This document shows, piece after piece, positions 23,800 to 36,612 of a stretch of DNA of 64,000 nucleotides. How positions within the stretch are numbered: position 1 is the stretch's first letter; each line of letters begins with the position of its first letter. The stretch is taken from contig CM035228.1 of the NCBI GenBank assembly GCA_020226215.1, forward strand, positions 64,763,989 to 64,827,988, given 5' to 3'. The notes under the pieces were generated by a model. The model made no database searches. It saw only the letters and a program-made list of their open reading frames with translations, and was not told the origin of the DNA. This DNA is from Sindora glabra. Taxonomy: Eukaryota > Streptophyta > Magnoliopsida > Fabales > Fabaceae. Position numbers and translations under genes: made by a program.

Positions 23800-24443
23800 T
23801 GTTAATAAAAATAGCTATGTAGTCTGAAGGAAAATATAGATCATTGTTCTTAAGGAATTATCCAAGCCTCTCGTGCAAAGCTTGAACTAACAATTTCTCC
23901 CACATTTAACAAACTCATCTATCTTGAAAATGCATGATTAAAATAGGAGGTAGTTAGCAAAAATGTAATCCAACAACAAGGAAAAATCATTAGGTGAGAA
24001 GAGACTTTTCCAAAGAAAGCTATTTGAGTTATGTGTTGTGAAAAAATGAAAGAAATGGTACATTATTTATAAACTATAAATAAATCTATTGGAAATAAAT
24101 ATTAAAAGTAAATTTGTTGGAAATAAATATTGGAAATAAATAAATCCAAAAGAAAAATCCAAAAGTAGTTTGGATTTTCAATAAAGCTAAAATCTGTTTC
24201 ACAAATAAGCATCAAATTTGCTTTACAAAAATGGGCTTGGGCCAGGCCTCATGTGATATTCACATGCAAAGGGAGCAAATCCGCTATTTACACTTACTTT
24301 GGCTCACCTCATGTGCGTAAGCCTACCATTTTCTTTCCTTGTCACTTTAGATGAATGAGAGGTCTTGTATATAAACATTATCTTAAGGCCCAACTTACCT
24401 AATATGAGACTTAATCTTTTAAAATATAACACAATGTCCAACA
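23800..24443 (-). repeat. Copia 5' LTR (right copy)
   Basis: Runs from TGTTAATAAAAATAGC to ACAATGTCCAACA in plus orientation (TG...CA). Read on the minus strand it is the upstream LTR and would carry the element's promoter. The gag start region lies directly inside it. Confidence 0.87.
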
Positions 24444-24448
24444 GTGCT

Positions 24449-27400
24449 TTATAATGATTTTAAAATTTATTATTATTTAAAAATTGAAAAATAAAAATAA
24501 AAAACTTAATTTTTTTTTAAAAAAAGCCTATTGGCCAACCGTAAGGACTAAACTAAGGCCTTCAATATGGAAGCCCACATGTAATGCAGATGGACCAGGC
24601 CAACCCATATGAGTCAAACTGTCCACTGCACAACTCTAATAAAGGTATACTAGATTAGCTTTGAGCCTGAAAAATATTAAAGGTAGATGGATAAGTTACA
24701 AGAATTTAGTGAATGAATATTTAATAAAGCTTGCAACTAAAGACATAGTTTATGAAATTGGAGAAAACTTAAGTTATTATGAAACCATATTAAATATTAT
24801 AAATTCATAAAACAACATGTTCAAAAAAAATGGATTCAACTCTCAAAACTAACAAGCTGATGATAATAAATCTAATCCTCAAGACCTTTAAATACAATCT
24901 TCTTTACAGAATACTAATTTGACAATAATAAATATTTTATAATTCAACCTTGATTTACATAAAATAAAACTCTTATATGAATGTCCAAAGCATTTGAAAA
25001 ATTCACACTATTAACAACTTAATGACTTAAATCATTCATCTAAAATTAAGAAATGTGTAATATCTAATGAGATTTTCATATAGTCAACCATATAAAAATC
25101 AAAAGTAAGTAAGGTCAAACCTAAGACTTTAGTTAGAAGAATAAAGGGTCAAAACCTTTTCTATGGTTATAGTTAAATCCATAACCTTGGTCAAAAGTCC
25201 TAATATACAATCAAACTCTCCCTTATCATTTCACATAGAAATCCTCCTATACGCATTCCATAATAGCCGTAGCAATATAAAAATCCAAGTATAGCTTTCT
25301 AAGGAAAACACTTAAGGATCCATGATATTCAATTTCTTTCAGAAATACAAAAATAAATCATTTCTTCATCATTGACATCAGAAACATGTAATATTCATTT
25401 TCTTAAAAGTTTTAAAATAATGATTTTTAAGCCATCACTTAAGTAAATATTTTCATTTCTAAGCTACTTTTGGTTTCAAAAGAGTTCATATGCAAAGTAC
25501 CATCAAAGTCAAATTTAAATTCATAAGCAATCATAACTTTTAAAGATCTCAAAAACTAATTTATAAACATAACATTAAATAGTATAACAATAATAATTTC
25601 AATTTATCCTAAAATAATTAAAAATATAAATATGTTCATATATAGCAAACCATTGTTAAACCAAGTTATTGTCAAAACATAAGCATATAAATGAATTTCA
25701 ATAAAATTAATTTTATACATTTAAAAATTATAGTAAAATATCCACTCACCTCAAGGATTTAAGAATTTGTTTAACCTTTTTATCTTTGAAGTTGGTGCTT
25801 AACTTCTTAATCGGCATCTATGTGGCTAAATATTAAAGGAAGTCGATTAATCACTCTAAGCCAATTACCAATCGCTAAAATACAAAGGAAAGATGATATG
25901 GGAATTGCCATTAAGCTCCTCATATTGTTTGACTTTGTTGTATGGTTTTGCAAGTTAGCAAAATCATTTGCCTTTAGAATCCTTATGGTGTATTGCATGG
26001 CTAGGAATTAAAGGTTGATCGATTGATATTCATATTTGACTAGACAAGCAACTATCACAAGTTATGTTGTAGTTAAAGACATAGAATATGGCGATAAAAG
26101 AAAAAAAATGAAGCTCATATGTGGCATATGTGGCATGAAAGAAGATTCAAGATTGAGAGTTAAATGGGTTGATTTATAGAAAGCTTTATAACTTGAATAG
26201 TTTGGAAACAAGGAAAAATAAAGACAAAGAAATAAAAATTATACTAGAAAAACAAAAGGAATTATATCGTTGAAAAAAATTTAGCAAAAAGCAAATACAT
26301 TTTATTTTCAAAATTTAAGTTGAAATTTATGTGAAGTTCACCCAAATTTAGTACTATAAGAGAAATTCTTGCTTAATAAGAAAAATTCTTAGTTATTTAG
26401 CAAGCACACTACTCATGTGTCCACTGATTAACTAAGAATTGCTCAACACTATAATTGTACATAAATTGCACATTCATTTTCCATTAAAGGTGAGGTATAC
26501 TTAATACACATTAAACATATAGCATTTAAAATAATTTTAAATAAGCTAATATAAATTCTAATAACCAATTTAATTAAAACTTAATAACATTAAACAAAAG
26601 TTAAGACTGTAATATACCAAGTGTAAATTTAAAGACCTATAAATTTTGATGCTTGGGAGGAATTATTTATTTATTTTGTTAATATATGGTTGTAAATTTA
26701 TATTTCCTGTTAAAGGTCTTGAAATATTAAAAATAATGTTTATGATAATATTTGAAATTTATTTTATATATATATAGCTGTTATTAACTCAAGGGTCGTT
26801 TAAATATTTTATGTGAATTTTCTCATAAATTGGAAGTAGTTTTAGTAATAGAGAGTATGGAAATCTATGAAGTAAATTATTTGTATTTGATAAATTATTT
26901 TTAAACATTTAGGGATATTAAATTATTTATTCCAAGATTTTCAATTAATCAAGTTACTATTAATATATTTGTATATTGAGGGAAGATTAAAAATAGTTGA
27001 GATTTTAAATTAAATAAATTTTATGAAAATGGGATTTAATAAAATAAAATGGAAGGATGAGAATAAAGGGAATATAGCATTATGGTGTGCTATAATGCAC
27101 CACATAAAAACCCATACTACCTATCTAACATTTTACTCTCTCTTCTATTTTTTTTTTATGTTGGCTCCTCCTTTATATTTTTAGACCTTTTCATCACTTT
27201 TTCCTAAAAAAAAAAGAGACATCTAGCTCTTCATTTTTATGTTCCCGAGTGCACTCTTTCTTCCTCTCAGCTGACGAGCTGCTTCTCTCTCTTGCTTTTT
27301 CATTTTTTTCCAACAGCTTTTACTTTTTATCGACTTTAACTACTCTTCTTTTTTATTTTTAATTCTTTAGTTTTGTTTTAAGAAGAAGATAAATTCTTGC

Positions 27401-28218
27401 TTAAGCACACACCTAACACATCACATTTAGGAATAATCAATAGGAGTTTGACACATAAAACAAGGGGGATCCACTTTATATAAAACTTTAAATATAAAAA
27501 TATCATAATTTTTAAGTGAGGTCCATAAACTCAGAAAAATGAAAAGTAAATGCTTTAAATTTAAATTTAAATACAACATTATTTTATATTTAAAAAATTA
27601 AGTAAATTTTAAAAATAAAGAGGAGAATTATGTAATTTCTCTTTAGCTTCCATCATAAACTAGAATTTGATAACAATAGTCCAGTGTAGGAACTTTAATT
27701 CACAGGATATATATATATAATAAAATTTTAAATTATTATGAAATAATTAAATATTTAAATAAAAATAAACTATCATCTTAAATTTAATTCTCTTTATTTA
27801 TGTATGCGTAATAAGTTAAATTTTATAATTTTTTACTTTTATTAAAAATATTTTTTTAGTTTTAACCTATAAAAATAAATTTAAATAAAATAAAATATCA
27901 TCTTAAATTTAATTCTCTTTATTTATGTATGCGTAATAAGTTAAATTTTATAATTTTTTACTTTTATTAAAAATATTTTTTTTATTTTTAACCTATAAAA
28001 ATTTTGCTATTAAGGATATCCTTTTCTATTAAAAATATATTTTTTATAATTAAACATTAAATTTATTAATCATAAAAAAATGAAAGAAAGTGAATAAAAA
28101 ATTAAATTTAAATATAAATGTTTTATGTTACAATTTTTATGATAAAATTTGCCATACTTTACATCAAATCAATTATTAAATTAACCAAAAAATTAAAAAT
28201 TAAAAGTAGGGATGTATG
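24449..28218. other. Unassigned AT-rich stretch, probably old repeat DNA
   Basis: No coding region is supported. The two overlapping opposite-strand frames at 25807-26011 have no recognisable content. The stretch from about 26580 to 27430 ends in pyrimidine-rich leader-like DNA (27130-27330) and could be part of a degraded LTR retrotransposon, but no second LTR was found. A 125-bp tandem duplication lies near 27760-28010. Confidence 0.4.
27758..28010. repeat. 125-bp tandem duplication
   Basis: TATCATCTTAAATTTAATTC occurs at 27771 and 27896. The two copies are nearly identical through GTATGCGTAATAAG and ATTAAAAATATTTTTTT, so this duplication is recent compared with its surroundings. Confidence 0.92.
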
Positions 28219-29319
28219 TGTAACACCTAATAATTGCTTTAAAAATATTTGTGAAAATCTATCAAGAGTGATTTTTATTGCTCTCCTCCTCCCGATACTC
28301 TCTACCACTTTGTCGCACAATTTTATGCTCAATGTTACATAAGATTAAGCAAAACCTTATTGGGTATACTAAGAGAGGTGCATCGAAGGTTCTCTCATGG
28401 TCAATCCCTACTACAAATATAGTGTTCCTCTCATAAATTAAGGTAATCTTGTGCATTATACTTCCTTCTTAAATAGAAAACTCGATATCCTATTTCATGT
28501 ATCAAAATTTCCTATAAGGTGCTTCTTAATTAGTAAGGAATTGAGTTTGTGTGTAAATTTGAGAGGAGAAGTTGATAGAAAAAAGGAAATTACCACTGTT
28601 AAGTTTTATTTGTTCTTCTTTACATATACAATTGTAAATATCATTCATACAAATTGTTGGAGGTAAAATTTGAAGGTTTTATTGATATCTTACCTCAAAG
28701 AACTTAGTGAACTCCTGCATCTTTTTTAGACCAGGCAATATTTCATATTCTTGCAAAGGCAATACTTTAAGATATGTAATATTCTTATTATTGTGCATTC
28801 ATAAACTTTCAAGAGTATGGAGTCAAATTGTAATCTGCTAAAATAATAAGAATTTTAATTAATATTGCACTTATTGTTAATAAGAAGACTGCTATTTGGT
28901 GTAAAAGCTAGTTACTTGTATCTCCTACTTTAACTGCTATGTTTCTTAGCTACTTACCTTCTAAAGCACCATCATTGGCATCTTATCATGTACCTAGAAA
29001 AAGATAACCTTAATAATAAAATTTTGGCTGTCTATTACATATCCCACTTCATCATTAAAATAACAAAAGGATAACCTTAATAACAAAATTTGCCACAGTA
29101 ACCAATTCCATTTGTTCCTTTTTGGCTAAAGCAAATTAGACCATTTATATTTCACAACGCTCTTCAATGTTTGTCTTATGAATTGGTATTTGGAGGTGTC
29201 TAAATATAAGCACTAGATTTCTAATTAAAAATATATAAATAAAAAATATATAATTAGTCTTGCTATTAAACACATAAGTTAAAAATTATAACAAATAAGA
29301 AAGTTTATATACCTGACTT
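28219..29319. other. Unassigned stretch next to the FAR1-like remnant
   Basis: It begins with TGTAACACCTAATAATTGC, which resembles the start of some plant gypsy LTRs, but no matching end or second copy is present. The small overlapping frames at 28118-28666 show no known domain. It may include the 3' end of the FAR1/MULE remnant. Confidence 0.3.
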
Positions 29320-30900
29320 AAATTATTATAAAAATTCCATGGTTCTTGCAATTTTTTACCACTTTTTCAAGAAATATCAATCAGGTATTCTCAAAACTCC
29401 CTTTGTATTATAAATTCGCAAAGCATGACTACAAAGGATACCTATTGACTCAAACTTTTTGCAATTACAGGTAATGGCTTCATTGGAATGGTCAAATGTT
29501 ACCAAATACATCTTGTTAGGCATATGATTTAAAATAACTTGATGATATGACATATTATCACATCTTCCAATCTCTTTAAATGTGCTTCCCCCAGTGCCAT
29601 CAAGATATTCCTTCAAAAAAATTGAGAAAATTCGGTGAGTATAGATAGTAGATGTATGATATAAAGTCTCACTAATATTTATTATGCATGGTGGGACACT
29701 CTGACTATTTTTGAACTCTAACTCCTCTTCTTAATGTTGCCAATTTGCTACCATTTTCTCAAATACTAATAAAAATTATGTAAGATTGGTTATTTTACTA
29801 GCAATATCACCCAATACACTATTTGTACTTTCACTTCTTTGGGAAGATCTAAAATATGTTAAAAATGTATCCTTATTGAAAGTAGTGCTCCACTTTTGAT
29901 GAATTTTATACATCTTACTAAGCTATGCATGGTTATGAAGATGAAAGTTATTAATCATTTTATCCCAAGTCTCTTCAAATTCTTCTTCTAAATAATAACC
30001 TTTCATGCATTTAAAAAATAAGCTTTGAAACATATGGTTAGAATTTAAAGCACCTAGATTAGATGGAGTATTTTAAGATATATGCCATATGCACAACTTA
30101 TAATGAGCATTTGGCATTACCTCTTCAATTGCTTTGGCCATAGTTGTATCTTGGTCAGTAAAGATTGTCTTTGGTTGTTGATTTCGCATGCTTTCCAAAA
30201 ACACCTTAAATAACTAAACAAAAGAACTTGTTGATTCATTTGAAAGAAAAGCACAACCAAACATGAGATTTTGCTAATAATGATTCACACTTACAAATAG
30301 AGCATATATCAAATCATATTTATTAGTTTAGTAAGTGTATAAAAAAATTATTACATCACCAAAACAATCATAATCTAGTTAGGATTTGCCATCTCTCTAA
30401 AAAACATTAGTCAAGTGTGACTCTTGGTCTAATTGCACACTATAGTAGAACATGGCATCCAGTGCTTGTTTACTTTGTAAATAGTTTGCTAATGAATGAA
30501 CATCTCCAGCTTCGATCAATTTAAATCTCTCGCCATTAACATAATTATACATATCTTTTTTTTGTTAAGCAATTCTTATCAAATCCTCTTGCAACTTCAC
30601 GTAGATAACTCTAAATATTTTCAACACTAATACCAATATTCACCATTGAGTTGATGAGGCTTCCTTTGACAAATGATATATTTCTCATAGAGCATAATAA
30701 GTGCCTTTACTTAAGTGGTGCAAGCTTATGATTATGATCTACCACCAATTTTGCCATTATCCATACTCCATTAGTTACTGCAAATCGTACCAAGGCTTTA
30801 CAACTTGTTATTGAATCCGGTCCATTATAAGTCATTTTACCTTGTGGTTCATTATTTTTAAACTTTCTATTGAGCAATAGAAATCTTTCATACATATGTA
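29320..30900 (-). pseudogene. FAR1/FHY3-like, MULE-type transposase pseudogene
   Basis: On the minus strand the domains appear in FAR1 order. The N-terminal FAR1 DNA-binding region is at 30707-30895 (CKALVRFAV...W...VVDHNHKL). The transposase core runs about 30500-30060: LANYLQSKQALDAMFYY, FGDVIIF, TNKYDLIYALFVSVNHY, FLESMRNQQPKTIFTDQD, MAKAIEEVMPNAHYKLCIWH. The SWIM zinc finger lies at 29400-29480 (CNCKKFESIGILCSHALRI). Frames shift and stops occur, for example in the first catalytic block and after the SWIM finger. It is either a dead Mutator-type element or a dead FAR1-related host gene. No terminal inverted repeats were found. FAR1 and FHY3 act as light-signalling transcription factors, but nothing suggests this copy is expressed. 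Confidence 0.82.
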
Positions 30901-31328
30901 TTTCTTCTTATTGTCGGTGTTAAATGTTGTGATCGGAGGTGTTCGTTTGATTTGGGGCTCTTGTGTGAATTTTTAAGTGCTTTTTTTTTCTTAAAAAAAA
31001 TTCGTGTCGTTTTTAATCTAAATTGCGGACTCTCAAGCTGGGTTTGTGCACCTTTTGAAGTGTTCTAGGCTTTACAGTTACAGACTACTATGATGGAAAC
31101 AATGGAAGTTGCTGAGTTAGAAAGGCAAAAACATAATAATACTTGAATGGAAGTTCCTACATGTATAGCTAATCTTGAAGTGTAATCCACTGTGTAATTT
31201 GTTTACACCAGGTCATATTAATATATTGCTTTTCTTACCATATCTTTAGGCAAACAGTTTATCATGCAGTAAAGTTTAAGTGACACAAATGATAGTTTGT
31301 TGTAATGAATGTTTTTGAATGGTTGCAG

Positions 31329-33447
31329 ATAACAAATGCGGATCTTTCAAGATCACTTGCAGCGGTGCAGTGGAACCTTGAAGTAGAGGTATGATAATAT
31401 TATTTATTCATGAATCTTGCCACTAACTAAAATATAAAATTGCCTAAGCATTACCCTTAGGTTTTTATAGACTTATCTCAAGGATGCAATTTTCATTCCT
31501 GATTCTGTAAGGATTTGCAAAACTCAAGAATAGCAACCATATAAAAAGAGCATCCATCACAGTAAAACATGGTAAGATCAAAATATATCAAAACCTTATT
31601 TCTATTACAGATTGACTATTGCCTGCAAAATTGTATAAATACTGCTGGACATGAAGATCAAGAAACTTAAGTGTCAATTAACTGATCATATTCCTAACGA
31701 GCTTCTGATGACCAGACCTATATAACCAAAATTGAGATGATCAATTTGCTTCTTGTGTGTTATTTTGATGCATTCTTAATGCTTGTGTCTTCAAGCATAC
31801 AAGTGGGCAAGAAGGTTAAGATAATAATGTTTTTACTAGTTGTTTGTATCTGGACCAGTTTAAACGGGTAGTAGGACTATGATAGCAAATTGCATCGAAA
31901 GAGCTGATTCACGAAGGCAGTGTCTTGATTTACAAAAAAGATTGAGTCATTTTTAGATGCATTATATGATGGCAGAAATTAGTATTTTTGTTAATTCATT
32001 TTATGGTATTTGTTCTTGCGGGACTCATTGACTGCTGATGGTTTATAGATATCTTAGTAAATGCAAAATGAGAAAGAGTACCATGCACTACAATTATAGC
32101 TATGCTAAATTTCTATGGTGATGATAGAAACCACATCATCCTGAATTTCCTGAGCATATCTTTGATGCCAAGTGTATACTATAGTTGTCTACATGTCTTT
32201 TTTTCTTCAGATTAGATGCCAGCAAATAACATGTATAGGCTTTTCATTCATTAGTGGGAAATCAAATTAGTTTATACTTCTGCTGTAATGACTAACTGAC
32301 AAAGTTTATAATATGTTGAAATGATTTGGCATATTGTTTGGTTGATCCTTGGAAATCCCTTTATGCACTTTAGATCTTAGGAGGAATGTCTAGAGTCCTC
32401 ATCAAACTAGAGCTTCAAAAAATAAAGTACATCACTCTCCATTTGGCGAAATTGATATATAAGTCTTTAGCTATTGTTTACTTCTTTTCTTTTCTTTGTT
32501 TATGATGGGGCAGGGAGGAGTTTCTGTGATATATTCTTTTTTTTAAAAAAAAAAAGAAATTATATCCTTCTAACCCTTTTAAGGTCATCTCCGTGACAGA
32601 TGTGCAAAGGGATTTGAATGCACCACTTAATTGATGAGATTGTTTATTTTCCTTTTTTCTATGCTTGCACATTTACTACTGTTATTAGCTTGTTTTTGTC
32701 AACTTCTGCTTATTTATTCTGTTGTTTTAGTTGGCTTTAAAAAGAGTAGAGTTTGACAAAGAAATACTTGAGGTGGAATACTAATTTATTAATGAATAAA
32801 GTTTCACAATGGTAGGAAAATGTGAGTTTTTGAAACTGGGTTTATCTATGTTAGCATCTTTTTTTTTTTGTTTAAACAAGTGGGTAGTGAAGCTATATTG
32901 TGTAGCTGGAGTATATATTATTTATCATAGTTTGTTTGAATTTTCTTTCTTTGATTTCATGTTAGTGGGATAAGGCTTTGTTGTTGTTGTTGTTGTCTGA
33001 ATTTTCTTTCTATGAATTTGAAGCTTGTGTTCCTCCTTTTATATATTGAATAATAAGTTTTATTGTTGCAACTATCTATCAGTAGTTTAGAAAGCTAGGA
33101 AAACTTAGAAGGATCAATCAAATATCCAAGCTAACTTTGCTTTTATGTTCCTATTTCTCTAATATTTTGTATTCTAAATCTTGGATTTTTTTTTTGTGTA
33201 CTAGGTACTATATCCATCAACTTTTTTTGTACTACTTAGCCAATTATGTGTCCCGATCATCTTTATCCAGGCTTACCTCCATATATTAATATATTTTGTA
33301 TTTCTGCCTATGTAGTGAATTATAATTCCTTTTTGTGATTTTTTTTAATTTAATTAAACATCATAGGCAAGGAACCCAGAAGAAAGCATTGAGATGACAA
33401 GGAAGGAGATGGAGGAGTCAATGGAAGTTGAAGTTGAACTGAGGTGA
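31329..33447 (+). pseudogene. Last two exons of an unrecognised gene (orphan 3' end)
   Basis: Exon-like piece 1 (31329-31388, 60 nt) follows a TTGCAG acceptor, reads ITNADLSRSLAAVQWNLEVE and ends at a GTATGA donor. Piece 2 (33367-33447) follows a CATCATAG acceptor, reads ARNPEESIEMTRKEMEESME and on, and stops at TGA 33445-33447. The intron between them is phase 0 and about 2 kb. The encoded tail is acidic and methionine/glutamate-rich. The frame is clean in both pieces. No upstream exons can be placed: the DNA to the left is a FAR1-like transposase remnant. A run at 31091-31147 (MMETMEVAELERQ) might be another exon but lacks a donor. This could be the 3' end of a gene truncated by insertion. 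I do not know the family. Confidence 0.45.
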
Positions 33448-35427
33448 AAGGCCTTGGCCAGATGACTGACCATTAAATTTAGAAACAACCCAAGGTTTGT
33501 GACACATACTTGTTAATCCAGTGGACAATTATTGTCAGTGCACTTCGATTGCTTGTGATACCTTAGAGCTGATTGTTGAGGTCTTTTAACTTCTAGTTGT
33601 TGAATAGACTCCTTTTAGAGTTTTTTTAACTAGTGGCATCAAGTAGATTTTTGAGATTTGAATGGCTTAGTAGAAAATCCTTTGCCAACAGGTTGAATAT
33701 ATCTCCTCTAAGAAGGCAAGTCTTGCATTTAGAATTAAGGTATGCTTTATTAGTTGGATGCTACTAATTATTGGAAATCATGACATAATTGGATTTCATT
33801 TTTCTTTATTAACTCTAAGTAGTGTTAAGAATGCTGGATGAAAACATTCTAGCATCAGGTGCAACTGATGTCGCCTCTTCATTAGGGGACGTGGAATCAA
33901 AGTTATAGGAGCTCTCTAATTCAAAGTTGAAGCCTATGTTTGAAAGATAAAATTCACTCTGGTAGGAAACACCTAGATTCTTTTTTTGTGGCTGGGTCAT
34001 TTTTTTCTAAGAAGGAACTTAATGGCTAAATTATGGTCTATGGTTTCTAAATTATATTGTTTGCCCTCATTTCTGGGTGATTTATATTCTTATGTCATAT
34101 TCTGGAGCCACAAATGAGGGGTAGAACTGGCATTGCGATCTGCGAAACATCAATAACAATGCAGGAGTATGTCTTATTATTAATATCATTTACCTCAGCT
34201 TTTAGGAAGATCTATTCCATTTTAGATATATTTATGTTTTCCCAATGTATTGAGCACCAGTGGTTATGTAGGGTTGTTGCGGTACGCCTCCGTTCCCATA
34301 CAAAATGAATCAAGATGAAGAAGGGAAATACAGAGTTACTATCATCTTATTTTGATGAGTTATATCTTTTCTGATAATTTGGTTTATGTATGAAAATGAT
34401 TCTGCGCTTTTGAACTTTTACATAGGGCATGTATATATCATAAACAAGTGAGCAATTTTGTAACAATTAGCCTAATGAATGACAAGCTATTAATACAAAC
34501 ATTCAGAATATGTATACCTCGATTTTAGAAATCGATGAAAATTTTATTTAGAATTTGTGATGGTGAGTCCAGTAGAAAAAAATTGTTTTAGAATAGAATA
34601 TTGTATCTTTTTCTTTGTAAAATGACAATGCCTAAAATTAAGGAAATCCAAATTCAAGCATGCATTAACTCAAGCATGAACCTGAACCATTGGAATGAAA
34701 AATCATTGCACCACTGTTGGGGACTCTGATAGTAAATGCGCTTTTAATGGTTCATTACTTTATCTTAATATTTTTTATTTTTCAAATTTGTAAGAACGAC
34801 CACTCGTATATATTATTAATAATAAAAAAAGAGAATTGTACGGCCTTCTTGATTTCTCTGTTTAACAACAAATTTTTGGCTTCGGTTTATAAATGAAACG
34901 AAAATGGCTTTCCACCGATTACACACAAAAATCACAGTCTTGGAAAGCAAAAAGGACAAAGTTAGACAAAATAAAAATTTACAAGCCACTCCTTAACTAC
35001 TCCTGTATTGTATTTGGACAAAGTACTTGAAATATTAAGACGTGAAATCACTACATTTCAATTCCTTCCATTTAAAGAATAACTCATTTGGATTGTAATG
35101 ATAAATTTTTAAATTCTTCGTATTCACAAACTTTTGAAAAGAAAAATGAAAATTTATTACTACATGTAATTCCATAATTTATTAACAAATTATCAATAAA
35201 AATATTATTTACATAATACTAATATTAATTTGACATAAAAATTAAAAATATTTCAATTATTTTTTCATTAATGTAATTTTATTTTATACTATTATATGTA
35301 TCTATCTAAAAAAATGCTTCAAAAAATTAATAAATTAGCAAAAATTAAAATAATATAATATTTACAAATAACATTCAATTGCATTACAAAAATTGAACAT
35401 ATCAACATATTAAAACTATAATCATAT
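33448..35427. other. 3'-flank-like DNA and intergenic sequence
   Basis: To about 34450 the composition resembles 3' UTR or intron DNA, with mixed base use and T-rich tracts, following the stop codon at 33447. From 34740 on it becomes AT-rich. The small frames at 33815-34308 show no domain and no codon-like pattern I can support. Confidence 0.35.
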
Positions 35428-35881
35428 TTAATAATAACAACATCGAGCTACATTTTTATTAATTATATATTTTTTTGGCATAGATTTTACAAATTTTATC
35501 CAGGGGCATTCTACCGTATCTTTGGTAAAATCTGGGGTTTGAAACCCTTGACAGATGGCAGTTTTTAATTTAGCTACAAATTGCTTGTTACAATTGGAAA
35601 TCCCAATTAACCATTTTATGGTTTCCGAATAGCTTCCACAACCTCTTGTGTAGGCCATCGGAATTCTTCGTGGAGGCTCGAAGTGTATTGAAAATGACAA
35701 CACAATTTTGGGGAAGTTTTTCTGTTGTCGTTTCCTCCCAAATAACTTCATTAAAATTCAAAAAGGAACCATTTGTGGTCGGGCTGCTTGAATCCACTTC
35801 ATTGTAAGTGGTGGTCAAGCTCGTTAGAAAAGCCTCCACAACAATGGAGCTTGTGACGCTTAGCCGAATGAGCAACTGATT
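35428..35881 (-). other. Unrecognised minus-strand coding-like patch
   Basis: Two overlapping minus-strand frames (35588-35875 and 35428-35751) are longer than expected for this AT-rich DNA. The first starts MLIRLSVTSSIVVEAFLTSL and has a Ser/Thr-rich stretch. I recognise no domain. It lies head to head with the ERF pseudogene at 35957-36612, so it could be part of the same broken locus or an unrelated fragment. Confidence 0.2.
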
Positions 35882-35956
35882 TAAGCTAGAAATATCAGAG
35901 GAAGCCTAAATAAGGGAGAAACTTTGCTGACCAGACATGGAAAGAGGAATGGATGA

Positions 35957-36612
35957 CCAGACATCATTTTGCAAAAGCCTAAACAGGGGAGAAGCTTTGC
36001 TTCCAGAATTGAACAGACTCAGAATCTTCCCAATGCTACAAAGTCTCGCGATGTTCATAAGCAGTCGTGGGGAAGATGGGCGGTAAAAATCAAAGATCCT
36101 TTCTGGGAGACCAGAGTTTAGCTCAATACGTATGATATTGTCGAATAAGCCACCATGGTTTACAATAGAGCTGCAATTTAGCTTTGCGGTACCGATACTT
36201 CAACAAATTTCATAAAAGCACCTAAGAAATTAGTAGCCAAATTCGAAGAAATTGATGATTTTCCAACATTTGTCTATGAAAATAGATTACCATCATAAAG
36301 TGATTTTTCATTGAATTTGAACTGGTACTAGGATTCAAGTAAATATTCTCATGATTTTCCTTTATCTAGGTTTGTTCTTGGGTTTCAGCCTTCTAAAACT
36401 AGGATGGAGGCTTTTAAAATAGAATCGGCTACCCTGGAAGAGTTGAGAGAAGAATTCAATGCTTACTGCTTAGTCAACAATGAAGTGGAAATTAGATTGT
36501 ACCTACACCAATCCAGTTCAACCATGTGTCTTGGGTTTTGGAACCCTTGTTGTTTAAAAGACACCGTAAACAGCACCTTTTATCCATTATTTAGTAATCC
36601 TAAACAGTTATA
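35957..36612 (+). pseudogene. AP2/ERF transcription factor pseudogene (CRF-like)
   Basis: A single plus-strand frame keeps protein-like content for about 215 codons despite five in-frame stops. The AP2/ERF domain spans 36041-36211 (57 codons): SRDVHKQSWGRWAVKIKDP, then TRV, a stop where tryptophan is expected, LNTYDIVE, a stop where glutamate is expected, ATMVYNRAAI, a stop where glutamine or arginine is expected, LCGTDTSTNF. The alanine and aspartate at the positions that separate ERF from DREB proteins fit ERF. The ending 'TYD..E.A.MVY..AAI.L.G.D..TNF' is closest to cytokinin response factors. Two more stops follow near 36295 and 36330, then an open tail (36404-36612, from MEAFKIESATLEEL). 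ERFs bind GCC-box promoters. This copy cannot produce a whole protein. Confidence 0.78.

Larger units (their letters stand above)
18670..24443 (-). mobile_element. Ty1/copia LTR retrotransposon, decayed, 5.8 kb
   Basis: Two direct repeats of about 0.6 kb bound a minus-strand gag-pol remnant. Flanking 5-bp sequences GTGAT (18665-18669) and GTGCT (24444-24448) match at four of five positions, an aged target-site duplication. On the minus strand the order is gag, protease, integrase, reverse transcriptase, RNase H, which is the copia order. The LTRs are visibly diverged and the coding region is full of stops, so the insertion is old. No convincing tRNA primer-binding site is visible next to the 5' LTR. 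Confidence 0.88.

Noticed and set aside
25807..26011. Two overlapping opposite-strand frames
   Set aside because: No recognisable domain on either strand, and mutual shadows.
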